Source: JABDBK01 sp964533645 (GTDB lineage: Bacteria; Pseudomonadota; Gammaproteobacteria; DSM-16500). From it: 31,142 nucleotides of DNA. Both the position numbers and the translations under genes were made by a program. The notes below the pieces were generated by a model that saw only the letters and a list, made by a program, of their open reading frames with translations, was not told the DNA's origin and searched no databases. Each line of letters starts with the position of its first letter. The first letter of the stretch is position 1. This document shows, piece after piece, positions 1-8,235 of the stretch. The stretch lies in the NCBI GenBank assembly GCA_964533645.1, contig CAZHMQ010000016.1, positions 1 to 31,142 of the forward strand, in the 5' to 3' direction.

Positions 1-3000
1 TTTCTATTAATCGAGGACCTTTCATTAACCCTTCAATCAGGGCAACAAGTTGGGTGGAGTAAGGAAATTGACCTGTGGCGCGATACATGGCTTCTCGTAG
101 CAGTGGCAGAACCAACAGCATTTGCGAAAAAGATGGTGTTTGCCCACGTATATTTTTAAGATAAGATTGAATTTCTTGATTGGTTAACTCCATAGCAGGA
201 TTACCGCCGTAAATGGGCAGTGATCGACCTGCTTCATTAACAAACATAGTCGCTTCCATGAGTTGTTTGCGGTGCTCATAACTATTTAAGCTCTCATTGC
301 TAGAATCAGCAGATGTATTGATGACACGCTCAAGTTGGTCTAGCGAAAAATCCCGTTGTCCATGAGGAGTTTTTTCAAAATTGGTTAATAAATCTGAAAA
401 TGACTGATAAGATTTACACTCCAAAGCATTTTTCAAAGCAGGTAGCATAGGTCTCGTATTTTGGTAAAACTTGTGCAATGCTTCAAGGTCATTATTATTA
501 TTAGAAGAAAGTCTCTTACTCTTAAGAGATGCAATCAAGTCTACGTAGTCTTCTTTTGAAGAGGGTTGTTGTTTTTTTGGGGTTCTACTATAACTCTTAT
601 TTAAAATATCTAAAATAAGCCGCTGATCCTGATCGGAAGATCCGCCTAATGCTCGAGTTAACCATTCAAGCTGATTGTTTTCGAAAGAAGCGAGTTTAGC
701 CAATAAATCTTTTAAACTTGATCGATTATCTTTTATCTCTGCGGTGAGTGTTACTATAGCAATCAGGGTTTGAGAAGGTAACCCTTCCTTACCACGCATA
801 AGCCAAAGAAGCAGGGGATCATTCGGGTTCGCTGCATAAGTGGATTTCAATGCTTCGCAAAACACGCGCAATTCTTTATTATTCACACCTTGGGTGGCTA
901 GCATAATGACTTTTTGTAAATAATCGGAAGGCATGCCTGTCTCATGTAGACCAAATACAACATTTAACATTTTTGTGTATTCGGTTTCATTATCTTTGCA
1001 TTCCTTTTCATCACCATATGTCTTTTTTGCTTGAAACAAATTGATCGCAAAACCTTTCAATGGCCGTTGGGGAATCTTGTCTAAGAACGATATAAATGCA
1101 TGGAATTCATTGTAAGTCCATCGAGTTAGATTTTCATTCTTGAGTATATCCATAAAAGAGCCATGGAAATCCTTATAATTTTCTCTCGTAAACAATGAGG
1201 CCCATAAGGTAGAAAGCTCTTTAGCTTGTTGAGTTTCTATGGAGAGTTGATCTATAAACTCTGTTGTCACGGGAGGAAAAAATGTTTTGATTATTTTCAA
1301 TATCACTTCAAGCTCATCTTTTCCCAGATGTTTACTCAAAGCAGAATTAAATTCATTTTCAATAGACGCATATGTTAATTTTTCCAGCAAAATCTTGAAC
1401 ATCGTTTTTTTAATAAAACCTAACTTTTTTATCATCTCATTAAATTGATCTTTCAGTTCTTCAACGGATTTTGTAGATAATGTTTGCTTCTCATATCCCT
1501 GATTATCTACCTTCTTGGATTCTTCGACCTGAGAAGTCTCTTCTTTATAAAACAAAATAATATCTATGAGAGCATCCTTGACTGCGTTACAGTCAGACAA
1601 GAAGGGCGGAGGTGAGAAACGGTCAAGTATAAAGCCATGTTCTTGTAAAAGGCGATCTACATCAACAACATTTTGAGCATTTTCGAAAACTGCTAAAACT
1701 TGAGTTAAGGTAAAACCCTTTTGTGCAGAGAGCATACGTTTGAAAGCATAATCAAGATATTGTTTTTCTGGATTTTGAGCGGCTTCTGCCAAGAATGTTT
1801 TCACTTTATTCCAGACGTCCTTATTTGTAGTATTTTCAGTTGTTGGAGGTGAGAGGGTTTCGTAATAATGATTTACAGGGTTCGCATTTAATAAATCAGC
1901 AAACAGGAGTAAATCGTGTTTATAACAACGAGAAACGTCTGGATCTGAAAATAATAAAGTTGCACTGTCAACAAGAAAAGGTAACGATTTTATATGTGGG
2001 TCGCGACCCGGAGCAGACCTTATGAATTCAAACATATTGGGACGGGTATACAATCCTAGAAGACGGCAAGTACCATATTTGCTTTTTTCTAATAAATCAA
2101 ACAACTTTTTAAGATAGGCTGTTCTGGAACCGTATAAGTTTTCAAACTCAAAAGTATTCTCCTCTGCTAATGAACAGAATAGAACATAGGCTTCATGGAC
2201 ATCCAGTTTAATACCTAGGGAAAATAAATTTAAACATCGATTACAGATGTATTGGATTTCAGTTGCCTTATAAGCACGATATACTCTATCAATTTGCTCC
2301 ACTAAGAATGAAATATGTCTCGGATCTTTGATCTGATCACTGGAACGTTCATTGCAAATAAATAACAAAGCTAATGCAAGCTGACCTGCACGACAGTCTC
2401 CTGAATATGCAGCTTTACTGAAACGAATGATTCTATCTATATATCTTAATCTTATAAACTCTTTTTCCGGGTCATAATTTATGGTGTTTAGGATATGCTC
2501 TAATTCGATTGAAGATAACGGTTTTGCTCTCTTCTTAGGATGGAGCAACTTTTTTAATGCATTGACAGTTTCCGCACTTGCTGTAATTTGTTCGCAAACT
2601 TTAATGGGCTTAGAGTCGCTTCCATAACGTCTTGAAACATAAAATAGCGCATCACCTGAAAAAACAAAAGCCTTCTCTCCATCTTGGATAGGAAATTCAT
2701 CCAGCTTATTCTTCGAAGGTGGGGTTTCCGTTTCAATGTGGTGACAGATGTTTTCTTGACAATCCAATGCCTTCGCCAAATCTTTTAGGTTAATGCCTGA
2801 AGATTGCAACCCTATGGTACGTAACAATCGATTTAATCCTGTACCGATAGCTCGCTTGGGTTTGGTGGTACCTATTTTCTCCAGTGTATCGCTTTCCTCA
2901 GGTAAATAATAAAGATTATAAGGTGGCTTCTCCTTATCGGATGCATAGGGAATAGCTTTATTTTCTTTTCGTAATGCTTCTAGTTGTGTTGTCGAGATTG

Positions 3001-5050
3001 AAATAGAGGCATCTTGAATTAACCAATAACGTTTCAACTCTTCAGGAATTTTTTTATCTTTTCTCAGCTTTCCATGTGAGTCCAACATCGATAGTCTAAT
3101 CAAGGTTTGCAAGAGATTCTCGAGTTCCTCTCGATAAACACTTGACTCAGGATTGAATTCAAACGAGTCATGCTCAAGCTTGCAATAGTTAAATCCCATT
3201 TCCCAAGAAACCAACTTATACCCTTCATAGCGTGAAGCATAATAGGCTGCATTATGGTCTAGATGGATACCGTCTAAACAAGCCAGTTGTTCATCTACAT
3301 TTCTGGCATTCTTGAGCAGAGTGAGCAAACGCGGCATGTAAACCACAGGGTTACCCGCTTCTGGAGTTATCCATGTTGCTTTCAAAAAATTGTCTATCGA
3401 TGCTTTTTGCTCCCGAAACAATAACTCTATTTCCTTCCAGAAAACATCAAATGCCGCTAAGGTAGCATTTAAATCGTGTTTAGAAGAACCCGTACCTTCA
3501 AGAAATTTTTTTAAACAACATAATTGTTGATCATCGTATTTTTTAATTTTATCAAGACATGACAAGAAATCGGGTTGATCGAGAAACTGATCAAGATGTT
3601 TAAAATATTTCAGATAATGTTTAGCAAGAAATTGAGAGAACTCTGGATGAAATCTATCCACTTCTTTCAGCTTTGAGAAAAAATGTCGAATACCGAAATG
3701 ACCGAAACGTAACCCAAGATGAGCTAAACGACGAGCTGTAAATTGAGGTTGATTTGCACCCTCTTTATCCATACAGAGTATGTTAAACAAAGCGTCATCG
3801 TCAATGCTATCTTTAACCTCTTGTTCAGTAAGATGTATAGAATAGATAGACTCTGATGCTTCATAATAATAATGGGCCGATGCTCTGAAAGCAGAGGAGT
3901 TTTTATTTTCCTGGTAAGGATCATACGCTAAAATGAATTCTCCTTTGGATGTTTTGTTAAGTTTAAAGACCTTGGGCACAGCATAAGGATCACGGTTGAT
4001 GGCTGTTAAAGCAGGTAGATTATAAGCAATAAAAAAAGCCGCTTCATGAGTCAGACCTTTGATCGATTGCGGTAGATTTGCAAAAATTTCTTTTTCAAGT
4101 GCAGCATAAGCATTCTCAATCTCTTTTTCATTGTGCTCGAATAAGGTTGCGATGATGTCTGAATAAGGAGGACTTCGAAATGTTTTAGCATCAATCCATA
4201 GATCCGTATAGAGTTCGTAATCTAAGTCTTGTTCGGAAATACATTGTTGGCTAATCGTTTGTTCCTGGTTTTGGGCTTGTGTTTGTTCCCGGTCTGCTTG
4301 TTTTTCGTCTTGCCTCACTTGTTCTCCCTGTGCTACGGAAACATGTTGTACTTCTTTTACCTTTGAGCGAGCAAGTTTGTTACGCTCTTCTGGAGTTAAT
4401 CCTTCTCCTAGCGATTTTTTCAAGGCCAATTCTTTTAGCTTAATTTTTTTTCCGGTTTTTTTATCCTCTATATAGTCATAGTCACGTACATCGGCGTTGT
4501 TGTGTTTTTTTTCTTCTACTATAAGCTTGGGAGTCTGCAAGCGTTGAACATTGCTTGTTTGCATGCGATGGATGACAGCTTCTTCAAATGCAGTATAAGG
4601 ATCAGACGTATTTAAAAATGACGCCTCACGAGCTTTTCCATTAAAAGCCTTGAGTTGGTGCGTCTCATCAACATAATGAAAAGTGATGGGAAACCGCAAT
4701 GCTGTGCTATCAACTCCTTCTTGCACTGCGCGAATAATCTCATTTGATTGTGTGGCTAACTCATCACGAGTCTCAAAAATCAATCGTAACTCAACTGCCG
4801 AAGTTTGCGCTAACATCTGTAATAGCTGTTTAAAAGTAGGGTTTGCAAGTAAAGCTGTATCGACTTTTAGGAACAAAATAGCATTGTCTAGTTCTTCGGG
4901 TGTTTGTTGAAAACGCTTTAGTAAAGATTCAGTGCGCGACACACCGAGCTTATCTTGGGAGTTCTTTACAGATGCTTCCATTCCTTGTAAATCCCCTCGA
5001 ATAGCATAAGAAAAACCTGGTACGATAACTGTCTGTTTATGATGTAACAT
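1..5050 (-). CDS. Giant uncharacterised protein, N-terminal 1683 codons (C-terminus off left edge)
   Basis: One minus-strand frame stays open from the ATG at 5050-5048 to the left edge. I checked its phase near 5040, 3000, 1500, 600 and at the edge, and it reads as ordinary protein throughout, so the product exceeds 1680 residues. The start has a GAGGGG ribosome-binding site about six bases upstream. The protein is polar and predominantly helical in character, with a Gln/Glu-rich low-complexity stretch near residues 240-275 (QGEQVRQDEKQADREQTQAQ). There is no signal peptide and no obvious membrane segment in what I read. I recognise no catalytic motif. Very long helical cytosolic proteins of this kind are common among secreted effectors of Legionellales, but that is only an analogy. 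It is divergent from dapA and shares its 250-bp upstream region. Confidence 0.85.
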   Translation of the reverse strand, partial: MLHHKQTVIVPGFSYAIRGDLQGMEASVKNSQDKLGVSRTESLLKRFQQTPEELDNAILFLKVDTALLANPTFKQLLQMLAQTSAVELRLIFETRDELATQSNEIIRAVQEGVDSTALRFPITFHYVDETHQLKAFNGKAREASFLNTSDPYTAFEEAVIHRMQTSNVQRLQTPKLIVEEKKHNNADVRDYDYIEDKKTGKKIKLKELALKKSLGEGLTPEERNKLARSKVKEVQHVSVAQGEQVRQDEKQADREQTQAQNQEQTISQQCISEQDLDYELYTDLWIDAKTFRSPPYSDIIATLFEHNEKEIENAYAALEKEIFANLPQSIKGLTHEAAFFIAYNLPALTAINRDPYAVPKVFKLNKTSKGEFILAYDPYQENKNSSAFRASAHYYYEASESIYSIHLTEQEVKDSIDDDALFNILCMDKEGANQPQFTARRLAHLGLRFGHFGIRHFFSKLKEVDRFHPEFSQFLAKHYLKYFKHLDQFLDQPDFLSCLDKIKKYDDQQLCCLKKFLEGTGSSKHDLNATLAAFDVFWKEIELLFREQKASIDNFLKATWITPEAGNPVVYMPRLLTLLKNARNVDEQLACLDGIHLDHNAAYYASRYEGYKLVSWEMGFNYCKLEHDSFEFNPESSVYREELENLLQTLIRLSMLDSHGKLRKDKKIPEELKRYWLIQDASISISTTQLEALRKENKAIPYASDKEKPPYNLYYLPEESDTLEKIGTTKPKRAIGTGLNRLLRTIGLQSSGINLKDLAKALDCQENICHHIETETPPSKNKLDEFPIQDGEKAFVFSGDALFYVSRRYGSDSKPIKVCEQITASAETVNALKKLLHPKKRAKPLSSIELEHILNTINYDPEKEFIRLRYIDRIIRFSKAAYSGDCRAGQLALALLFICNERSSDQIKDPRHISFLVEQIDRVYRAYKATEIQYICNRCLNLFSLGIKLDVHEAYVLFCSLAEENTFEFENLYGSRTAYLKKLFDLLEKSKYGTCRLLGLYTRPNMFEFIRSAPGRDPHIKSLPFLVDSATLLFSDPDVSRCYKHDLLLFADLLNANPVNHYYETLSPPTTENTTNKDVWNKVKTFLAEAAQNPEKQYLDYAFKRMLSAQKGFTLTQVLAVFENAQNVVDVDRLLQEHGFILDRFSPPPFLSDCNAVKDALIDIILFYKEETSQVEESKKVDNQGYEKQTLSTKSVEELKDQFNEMIKKLGFIKKTMFKILLEKLTYASIENEFNSALSKHLGKDELEVILKIIKTFFPPVTTEFIDQLSIETQQAKELSTLWASLFTRENYKDFHGSFMDILKNENLTRWTYNEFHAFISFLDKIPQRPLKGFAINLFQAKKTYGDEKECKDNETEYTKMLNVVFGLHETGMPSDYLQKVIMLATQGVNNKELRVFCEALKSTYAANPNDPLLLWLMRGKEGLPSQTLIAIVTLTAEIKDNRSSLKDLLAKLASFENNQLEWLTRALGGSSDQDQRLILDILNKSYSRTPKKQQPSSKEDYVDLIASLKSKRLSSNNNNDLEALHKFYQNTRPMLPALKNALECKSYQSFSDLLTNFEKTPHGQRDFSLDQLERVINTSADSSNESLNSYEHRKQLMEATMFVNEAGRSLPIYGGNPAMELTNQEIQSYLKNIRGQTPSFSQMLLVLPLLREAMYRATGQFPYSTQLVALIEGLMKGPRLIE

Positions 5051-5300
5051 CAATACCCCTCACTGCCGAGATAAACAACACTCCCATGTGTATCATTATA
5101 CTACATTTTGATTATTTTTTAAACAGTCTTAACCAGATAATAAAATGAAGCTAACTTGTTGATAAATTTATTGTTTAACTGTTGACATGAGTTGAGAATT
5201 TAATTAGCCGATTCTACCGCATTTTAAACCCCCAACTAATTGTCAACAAACCTTAATCTAGGTATGATGCACATAAAACTCAGTCAGTTGGAGAAAATGC
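5051..5300. promoter_or_regulatory. Divergent promoter region, giant gene / dapA
   Basis: No gene is visible here. For dapA, TTGTCA (5240-5245), a 17-bp spacer and TATGAT (5263-5268) make a good sigma-70-type promoter with a short leader. For the giant gene, the minus strand has a TATAAT box (complement of 5095-5100) about 45 bases before its ATG; its -35 (complement of 5118-5123, TTTAAA) is poor. A TTGACA at 5182-5187 has no well-spaced -10. Confidence 0.55.
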
Positions 5301-6194
5301 ATGTTTAATGGCAGCATGGTAGCACTTGTTACACCTATGCAACCGGATGGTTCTATTGATAAAAAAGCTTTGCAGGACTTGGTGGAATGGCATATTGCCT
5401 CAAAAACCGATGCTTTAGTGGTAACTGGCACGACAGGTGAAGGCTCAACCCTTACTACAGCTGAGCATTTTGATCTTATTTCAAGCGTAGTAAGTCAAGC
5501 ACAAAACCGCATCCCCATTATTGCAGGTACCGGCAGCAATTCAACCCAACATACGATTGAACTCACCGAAAATGCTAGAAAAGCCCGCGCCAATGCAGCA
5601 TTGATTGTAACGCCTTATTATAACAAGCCCACCCAAGCAGGGCTTTATGAACATTACAAAACCATTGCTGAAAAAGTCACCTTGCCTATTATTTTATACA
5701 ATGTGCCTAGCCGTACCGCTTGCGATATGTTACCCGAAACTATTGAAAGTTTAGCCAAGATTAATACTATCGTTGGCATTAAAGAAGCAACTGGAAAGGT
5801 GGATCGCACCATTGAAATTATCCAACGCTGTGGTAAAGAATTCATTGTTTATAGTGGTGATGATTTCACCGCCTATGAACTCATGTTGAATGGCGCAAAA
5901 GGTGTCATATCCGTCACTGCTAACGTTGCTCCACAAAAAATGGTTGAACTTTGCCAAGCTGCTTTATCTGGAAATAAACCTTTAGCTAATAAGCTTAATT
6001 CAGAGCTTATGCCATTACATAAAGCCTTATTTCTGGAAACCAACCCCATCCCTACCAAATGGGCTTTGTATGAAATGGGTTTAATCCCATCTGGTATACG
6101 TTTACCCTTAACGCCTTTAGATGCTAAATATCGTGATGAACTTAAAACGGTATTGCACGAAATGGGCATGTTACGCGAAAAAACATTAATATAA
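5301..6194 (+). CDS. dapA: 4-hydroxy-tetrahydrodipicolinate synthase (DapA)
   Basis: This cytosolic lyase condenses pyruvate with L-aspartate semialdehyde in the first committed step of the diaminopimelate/lysine branch. Length (297 aa) and spacing match the E. coli enzyme residue for residue at the key sites: GTTGEGST with Thr44/Thr45, Tyr133 and Arg138 in YNVPSRT, and the Schiff-base Lys161 in GIKEATG. The start is the ATG at 5301, with GGAGA about six bases upstream; the ATG at 5297 is out of frame. The stop is followed after 15 bp by a lipoprotein gene, the same order as dapA-bamC in E. coli. Nothing looks unusual in the gene. Confidence 0.98.
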   Translation: MFNGSMVALVTPMQPDGSIDKKALQDLVEWHIASKTDALVVTGTTGEGSTLTTAEHFDLISSVVSQAQNRIPIIAGTGSNSTQHTIELTENARKARANAALIVTPYYNKPTQAGLYEHYKTIAEKVTLPIILYNVPSRTACDMLPETIESLAKINTIVGIKEATGKVDRTIEIIQRCGKEFIVYSGDDFTAYELMLNGAKGVISVTANVAPQKMVELCQAALSGNKPLANKLNSELMPLHKALFLETNPIPTKWALYEMGLIPSGIRLPLTPLDAKYRDELKTVLHEMGMLREKTLI

Positions 6195-6209
6195 TAATGA
6201 GAAGGTTCC

Positions 6210-6467
6210 ATGTATAAAATAAAAATAATAGCCATGTCCTGCTTAGTTTTATTTCTAAGCGGTTGTTCATACATTTATGGCAACAATGGTGTTATCGTGA
6301 ATCGTAACACCGATTATCTTAAAGCCAGAAGCATACCCCCCTTAAAAATTCCGCCTGGTATGTCATCCTCAACCATTCATGCAGAATATCCTGTACCTGA
6401 CAGACAATACCCAGGAAGTATGACAAAACCTGATTTAACGCCGCCTTATTTAAATGGAGCACAATAG
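6210..6467 (+). CDS. Short BamC/NlpB-like lipoprotein
   Basis: The 85-aa product has a type II signal peptide with lipobox LSGC, giving a mature lipoprotein of about 67 residues starting at Cys19. The mature part reads like the unstructured N-terminal segment of BamC: a YL.A motif, then PL..P.GM, then Y.VP and a Pro-rich tail. In E. coli that segment contacts BamD in the outer-membrane assembly complex. The globular helix-grip domains of BamC are absent, and the sequence after the stop has no continuing frame, so this is a short form and not an obvious frameshift. It follows dapA by 15 bp with GAGAAGG as ribosome-binding site, the same neighbourhood as E. coli dapA-bamC (nlpB). The family call rests on the short motif and on synteny. 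Confidence 0.72.
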   Translation: MYKIKIIAMSCLVLFLSGCSYIYGNNGVIVNRNTDYLKARSIPPLKIPPGMSSSTIHAEYPVPDRQYPGSMTKPDLTPPYLNGAQ

Positions 6468-6503
6468 TTTTTAAAAAATCCAAAAGTATAGATTGGCTAA
6501 AAT

Positions 6504-6570
6504 TTGATTGATCTTTAGATAATAGTCATTATAATGATCATCTTAATTTTAGCCACGAGCAACTATACTT
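6504..6570 (+). promoter_or_regulatory. Promoter for the 441-aa gene
   Basis: TTGATC (6508-6513), a 16-bp spacer and TATAAT (6530-6535) lie about 35 bases before the ATG at 6571. A small imperfect inverted repeat, ATCATTATAATGA-like, surrounds the -10 box. Confidence 0.55.
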
Positions 6571-7896
6571 ATGAAATCTTCAAAACAGCCGGAACACAAA
6601 TCCAGTCAAATCGATGAAATTTACTTAGAAAGCGCAGGATCTTTGGCAAGTCGAATAGATGCAGCATGGATTGTTTACAAAGACACACAGCACTCAGATG
6701 AAGCACGAAAAAAAGCCTTCTCTTTTCTTGCTGATATTTTTGGCATTGCAAGTGACAGCTTAGACCTTTCAAGCCCAATAAGTGATATTGAGAATCAATT
6801 ATCATATTTAATGAAAAAAAGGGATAAATATAAGTTAATCAATCCTGAATATGTTCCAGCACAATCCCCTTTTTACCCTGCGCCCTTTTACAAAGCTCAC
6901 ACAAGACGACCGGAAAATAATACTAAAGCATCAGAATTAAAAAATGCAATTGAAACTCATAGAATTCTTGAAGTAAATGACGAAGACACAAAAAGTGATG
7001 CAAACAACAATAAACTTTACTTGAAACCTGAAGAAAGATGGCAATACCGAGTTCAACTCACTAGAGGTATTTTCAAACAAAATGGAAAAATATTTGATAC
7101 AAGCGAGATGATCTCTCATCATAAAGGAGGTTTTGCATCATTTACCTTGAATATCAATGGAGAACTCAGTTTATTTAATCATTGGCACAATGAGGAATCG
7201 TTAGTGCATTCTTCCATGAATGCAGGTGCTCCTGTCCTTTGCGCGGGCGAGTTAAAGATACAAAATGGAATATTACAAGCAATAACAACCTATAGCGGAC
7301 ATTATCAACCATCTATATTTAATGTTTATCATTTATTAAAATATTTTTCAAAAAATGGCATTGATATCCATAACAGTGAAATAAAAATTCTTTCTGAACA
7401 TGATATTGGTAGAACTTTTGCGGGAATTGAATCACAACTCACTGTGCAGGAAGATAATCAAGATTGGTTCTCAACACCTGCAAACCAATTGTATAGAGCG
7501 ATGGGCAAGGGAATGCAGCGTGATATGAACAATATCATAGTCAGTATTGAAACAAAGCTACCTGCCTCATGTCAATCTGAATCGCCCTTAGACAAGGAAC
7601 TTACTCAGCTTATTCATGAATTTGAAGATGTATTAGGTGTATTTAAAACTCATATGGGTCAGCCTGAGATCATGACTCCATTTGTTTTTAAATACAAAAG
7701 TCATGAACTTAAAAATATTATTTCTTCTTTTGAGGAAAGATATATAACACTATTGGAAAAGCACACCAAGAAGATGCCCCGTTACACAACGAATTGCTTT
7801 ACCATGTTTAAAGTTCAATTGAAAAAAACGAAGTATGTGGATGAGGATATGCTAGAAAACTATGAAGATTTTTCAAAAATGAAATCTATGTGGTAA
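6571..7896 (+). CDS. IQM-like domain protein, possible secreted effector
   Basis: This 441-aa soluble protein has no signal peptide. Its centre (about residues 185-260) carries a recognisable pattern: a glycine-rich strand pair, then HSS (213-215), AGE (225-227), a short loop with NG, and SGHY (242-245) followed by Pro. The same order HSS.xAG....AG.L....G....SGHY.P is the core of plant IQM (IQ-motif calmodulin-binding) proteins and of assorted bacterial proteins. The biochemical activity of that domain is not known to me. The flanking N-terminal 150 and C-terminal 170 residues are polar and helical. In a Legionellales-like genome such eukaryote-like domains are often in Dot/Icm-type effectors; that is inference. 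It has its own promoter. Confidence 0.7.
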   Translation: MKSSKQPEHKSSQIDEIYLESAGSLASRIDAAWIVYKDTQHSDEARKKAFSFLADIFGIASDSLDLSSPISDIENQLSYLMKKRDKYKLINPEYVPAQSPFYPAPFYKAHTRRPENNTKASELKNAIETHRILEVNDEDTKSDANNNKLYLKPEERWQYRVQLTRGIFKQNGKIFDTSEMISHHKGGFASFTLNINGELSLFNHWHNEESLVHSSMNAGAPVLCAGELKIQNGILQAITTYSGHYQPSIFNVYHLLKYFSKNGIDIHNSEIKILSEHDIGRTFAGIESQLTVQEDNQDWFSTPANQLYRAMGKGMQRDMNNIIVSIETKLPASCQSESPLDKELTQLIHEFEDVLGVFKTHMGQPEIMTPFVFKYKSHELKNIISSFEERYITLLEKHTKKMPRYTTNCFTMFKVQLKKTKYVDEDMLENYEDFSKMKSMW

Positions 7897-7978
7897 TAAT
7901 TCTTATCAAAACATGGGCAAAGTTTACGTGCTTTTACCTAGACTTATGAAGACAAATCAAAGATAATGCCGTTCTTAT

Positions 7979-8068
7979 GGAGAGGTACCGAAGTGGCCAT
8001 AACGGCACCGACTCGAAATCGGATGGGGGGCGTAAGCTCCCACGTGGGTTCGAATCCCACCCTCTCCG
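7979..8068 (+). tRNA. tRNA-Ser(CGA), island integration target
   Basis: A 90-nt class II tRNA. The acceptor GGAGAGG (7979-7985) pairs with CCTCTCC (8061-8067), with discriminator G8068. The anticodon loop CTCGAAA gives anticodon CGA at 8014-8016, reading UCG. A long GC-rich variable arm (GGGGG..GTAA..CTCCC) is typical of tRNA-Ser, and the T loop is GGTTCGAATCC. The 3' CCA is not encoded: the discriminator is followed by CAT. An integrase starts 166 bp downstream, and the last 12 bases of the gene region are repeated at 20414. Confidence 0.97.
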
Positions 8069-8069
8069 C
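8058..8069 (+). repeat. attL core (tRNA-Ser 3' end)
   Basis: CACCCTCTCCGC, covering the T-arm/acceptor 3' strand of the tRNA plus one base. It is identical to 20414-20425. Confidence 0.85.
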
Positions 8070-8161
8070 ATAATTCAGCTCTGAAGAACTCTAATAAATT
8101 CCAAAAACCCTTGTAAATAAGCTATTTTTCTATAACATCTCTTCTCAAGAATTCTAACAAA

Positions 8162-8235
8162 AGCCCCCAAGTTACAGGATAAATGGGGGCATATATGTGG
8201 GGCATCATGCAACCCCACCAGAGGAGATGCCCCCA
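8162..8235. promoter_or_regulatory. Integrase arm-type sites and start-codon hairpin
   Basis: Between the tRNA and the integrase lie TGGGGGCAT (8184-8192) and TGGGGCAT (8198-8205) in direct orientation. An inverted copy ATGCCCCCA (8227-8235) ends on the first base of the integrase ATG, and GCCCCC is at 8163-8168. Similar G-run blocks occur beside the right att copies. They look like integrase arm-binding sites. The perfect 9-bp inverted pair 8184-8192/8227-8235 would fold over the GAGGAG ribosome-binding site (8221-8226), so binding or folding could limit integrase synthesis. Confidence 0.55.

Noticed and set aside
1840..4910. Several short plus- and minus-strand frames of 60-75 codons
   Set aside because: They are shadows inside the continuous minus-strand giant gene, which I read in phase at several points through the region.
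5873..6274. 133-codon minus-strand frame over dapA
   Set aside because: It lies antisense to dapA and its product shows no family pattern; dapA itself is certain.
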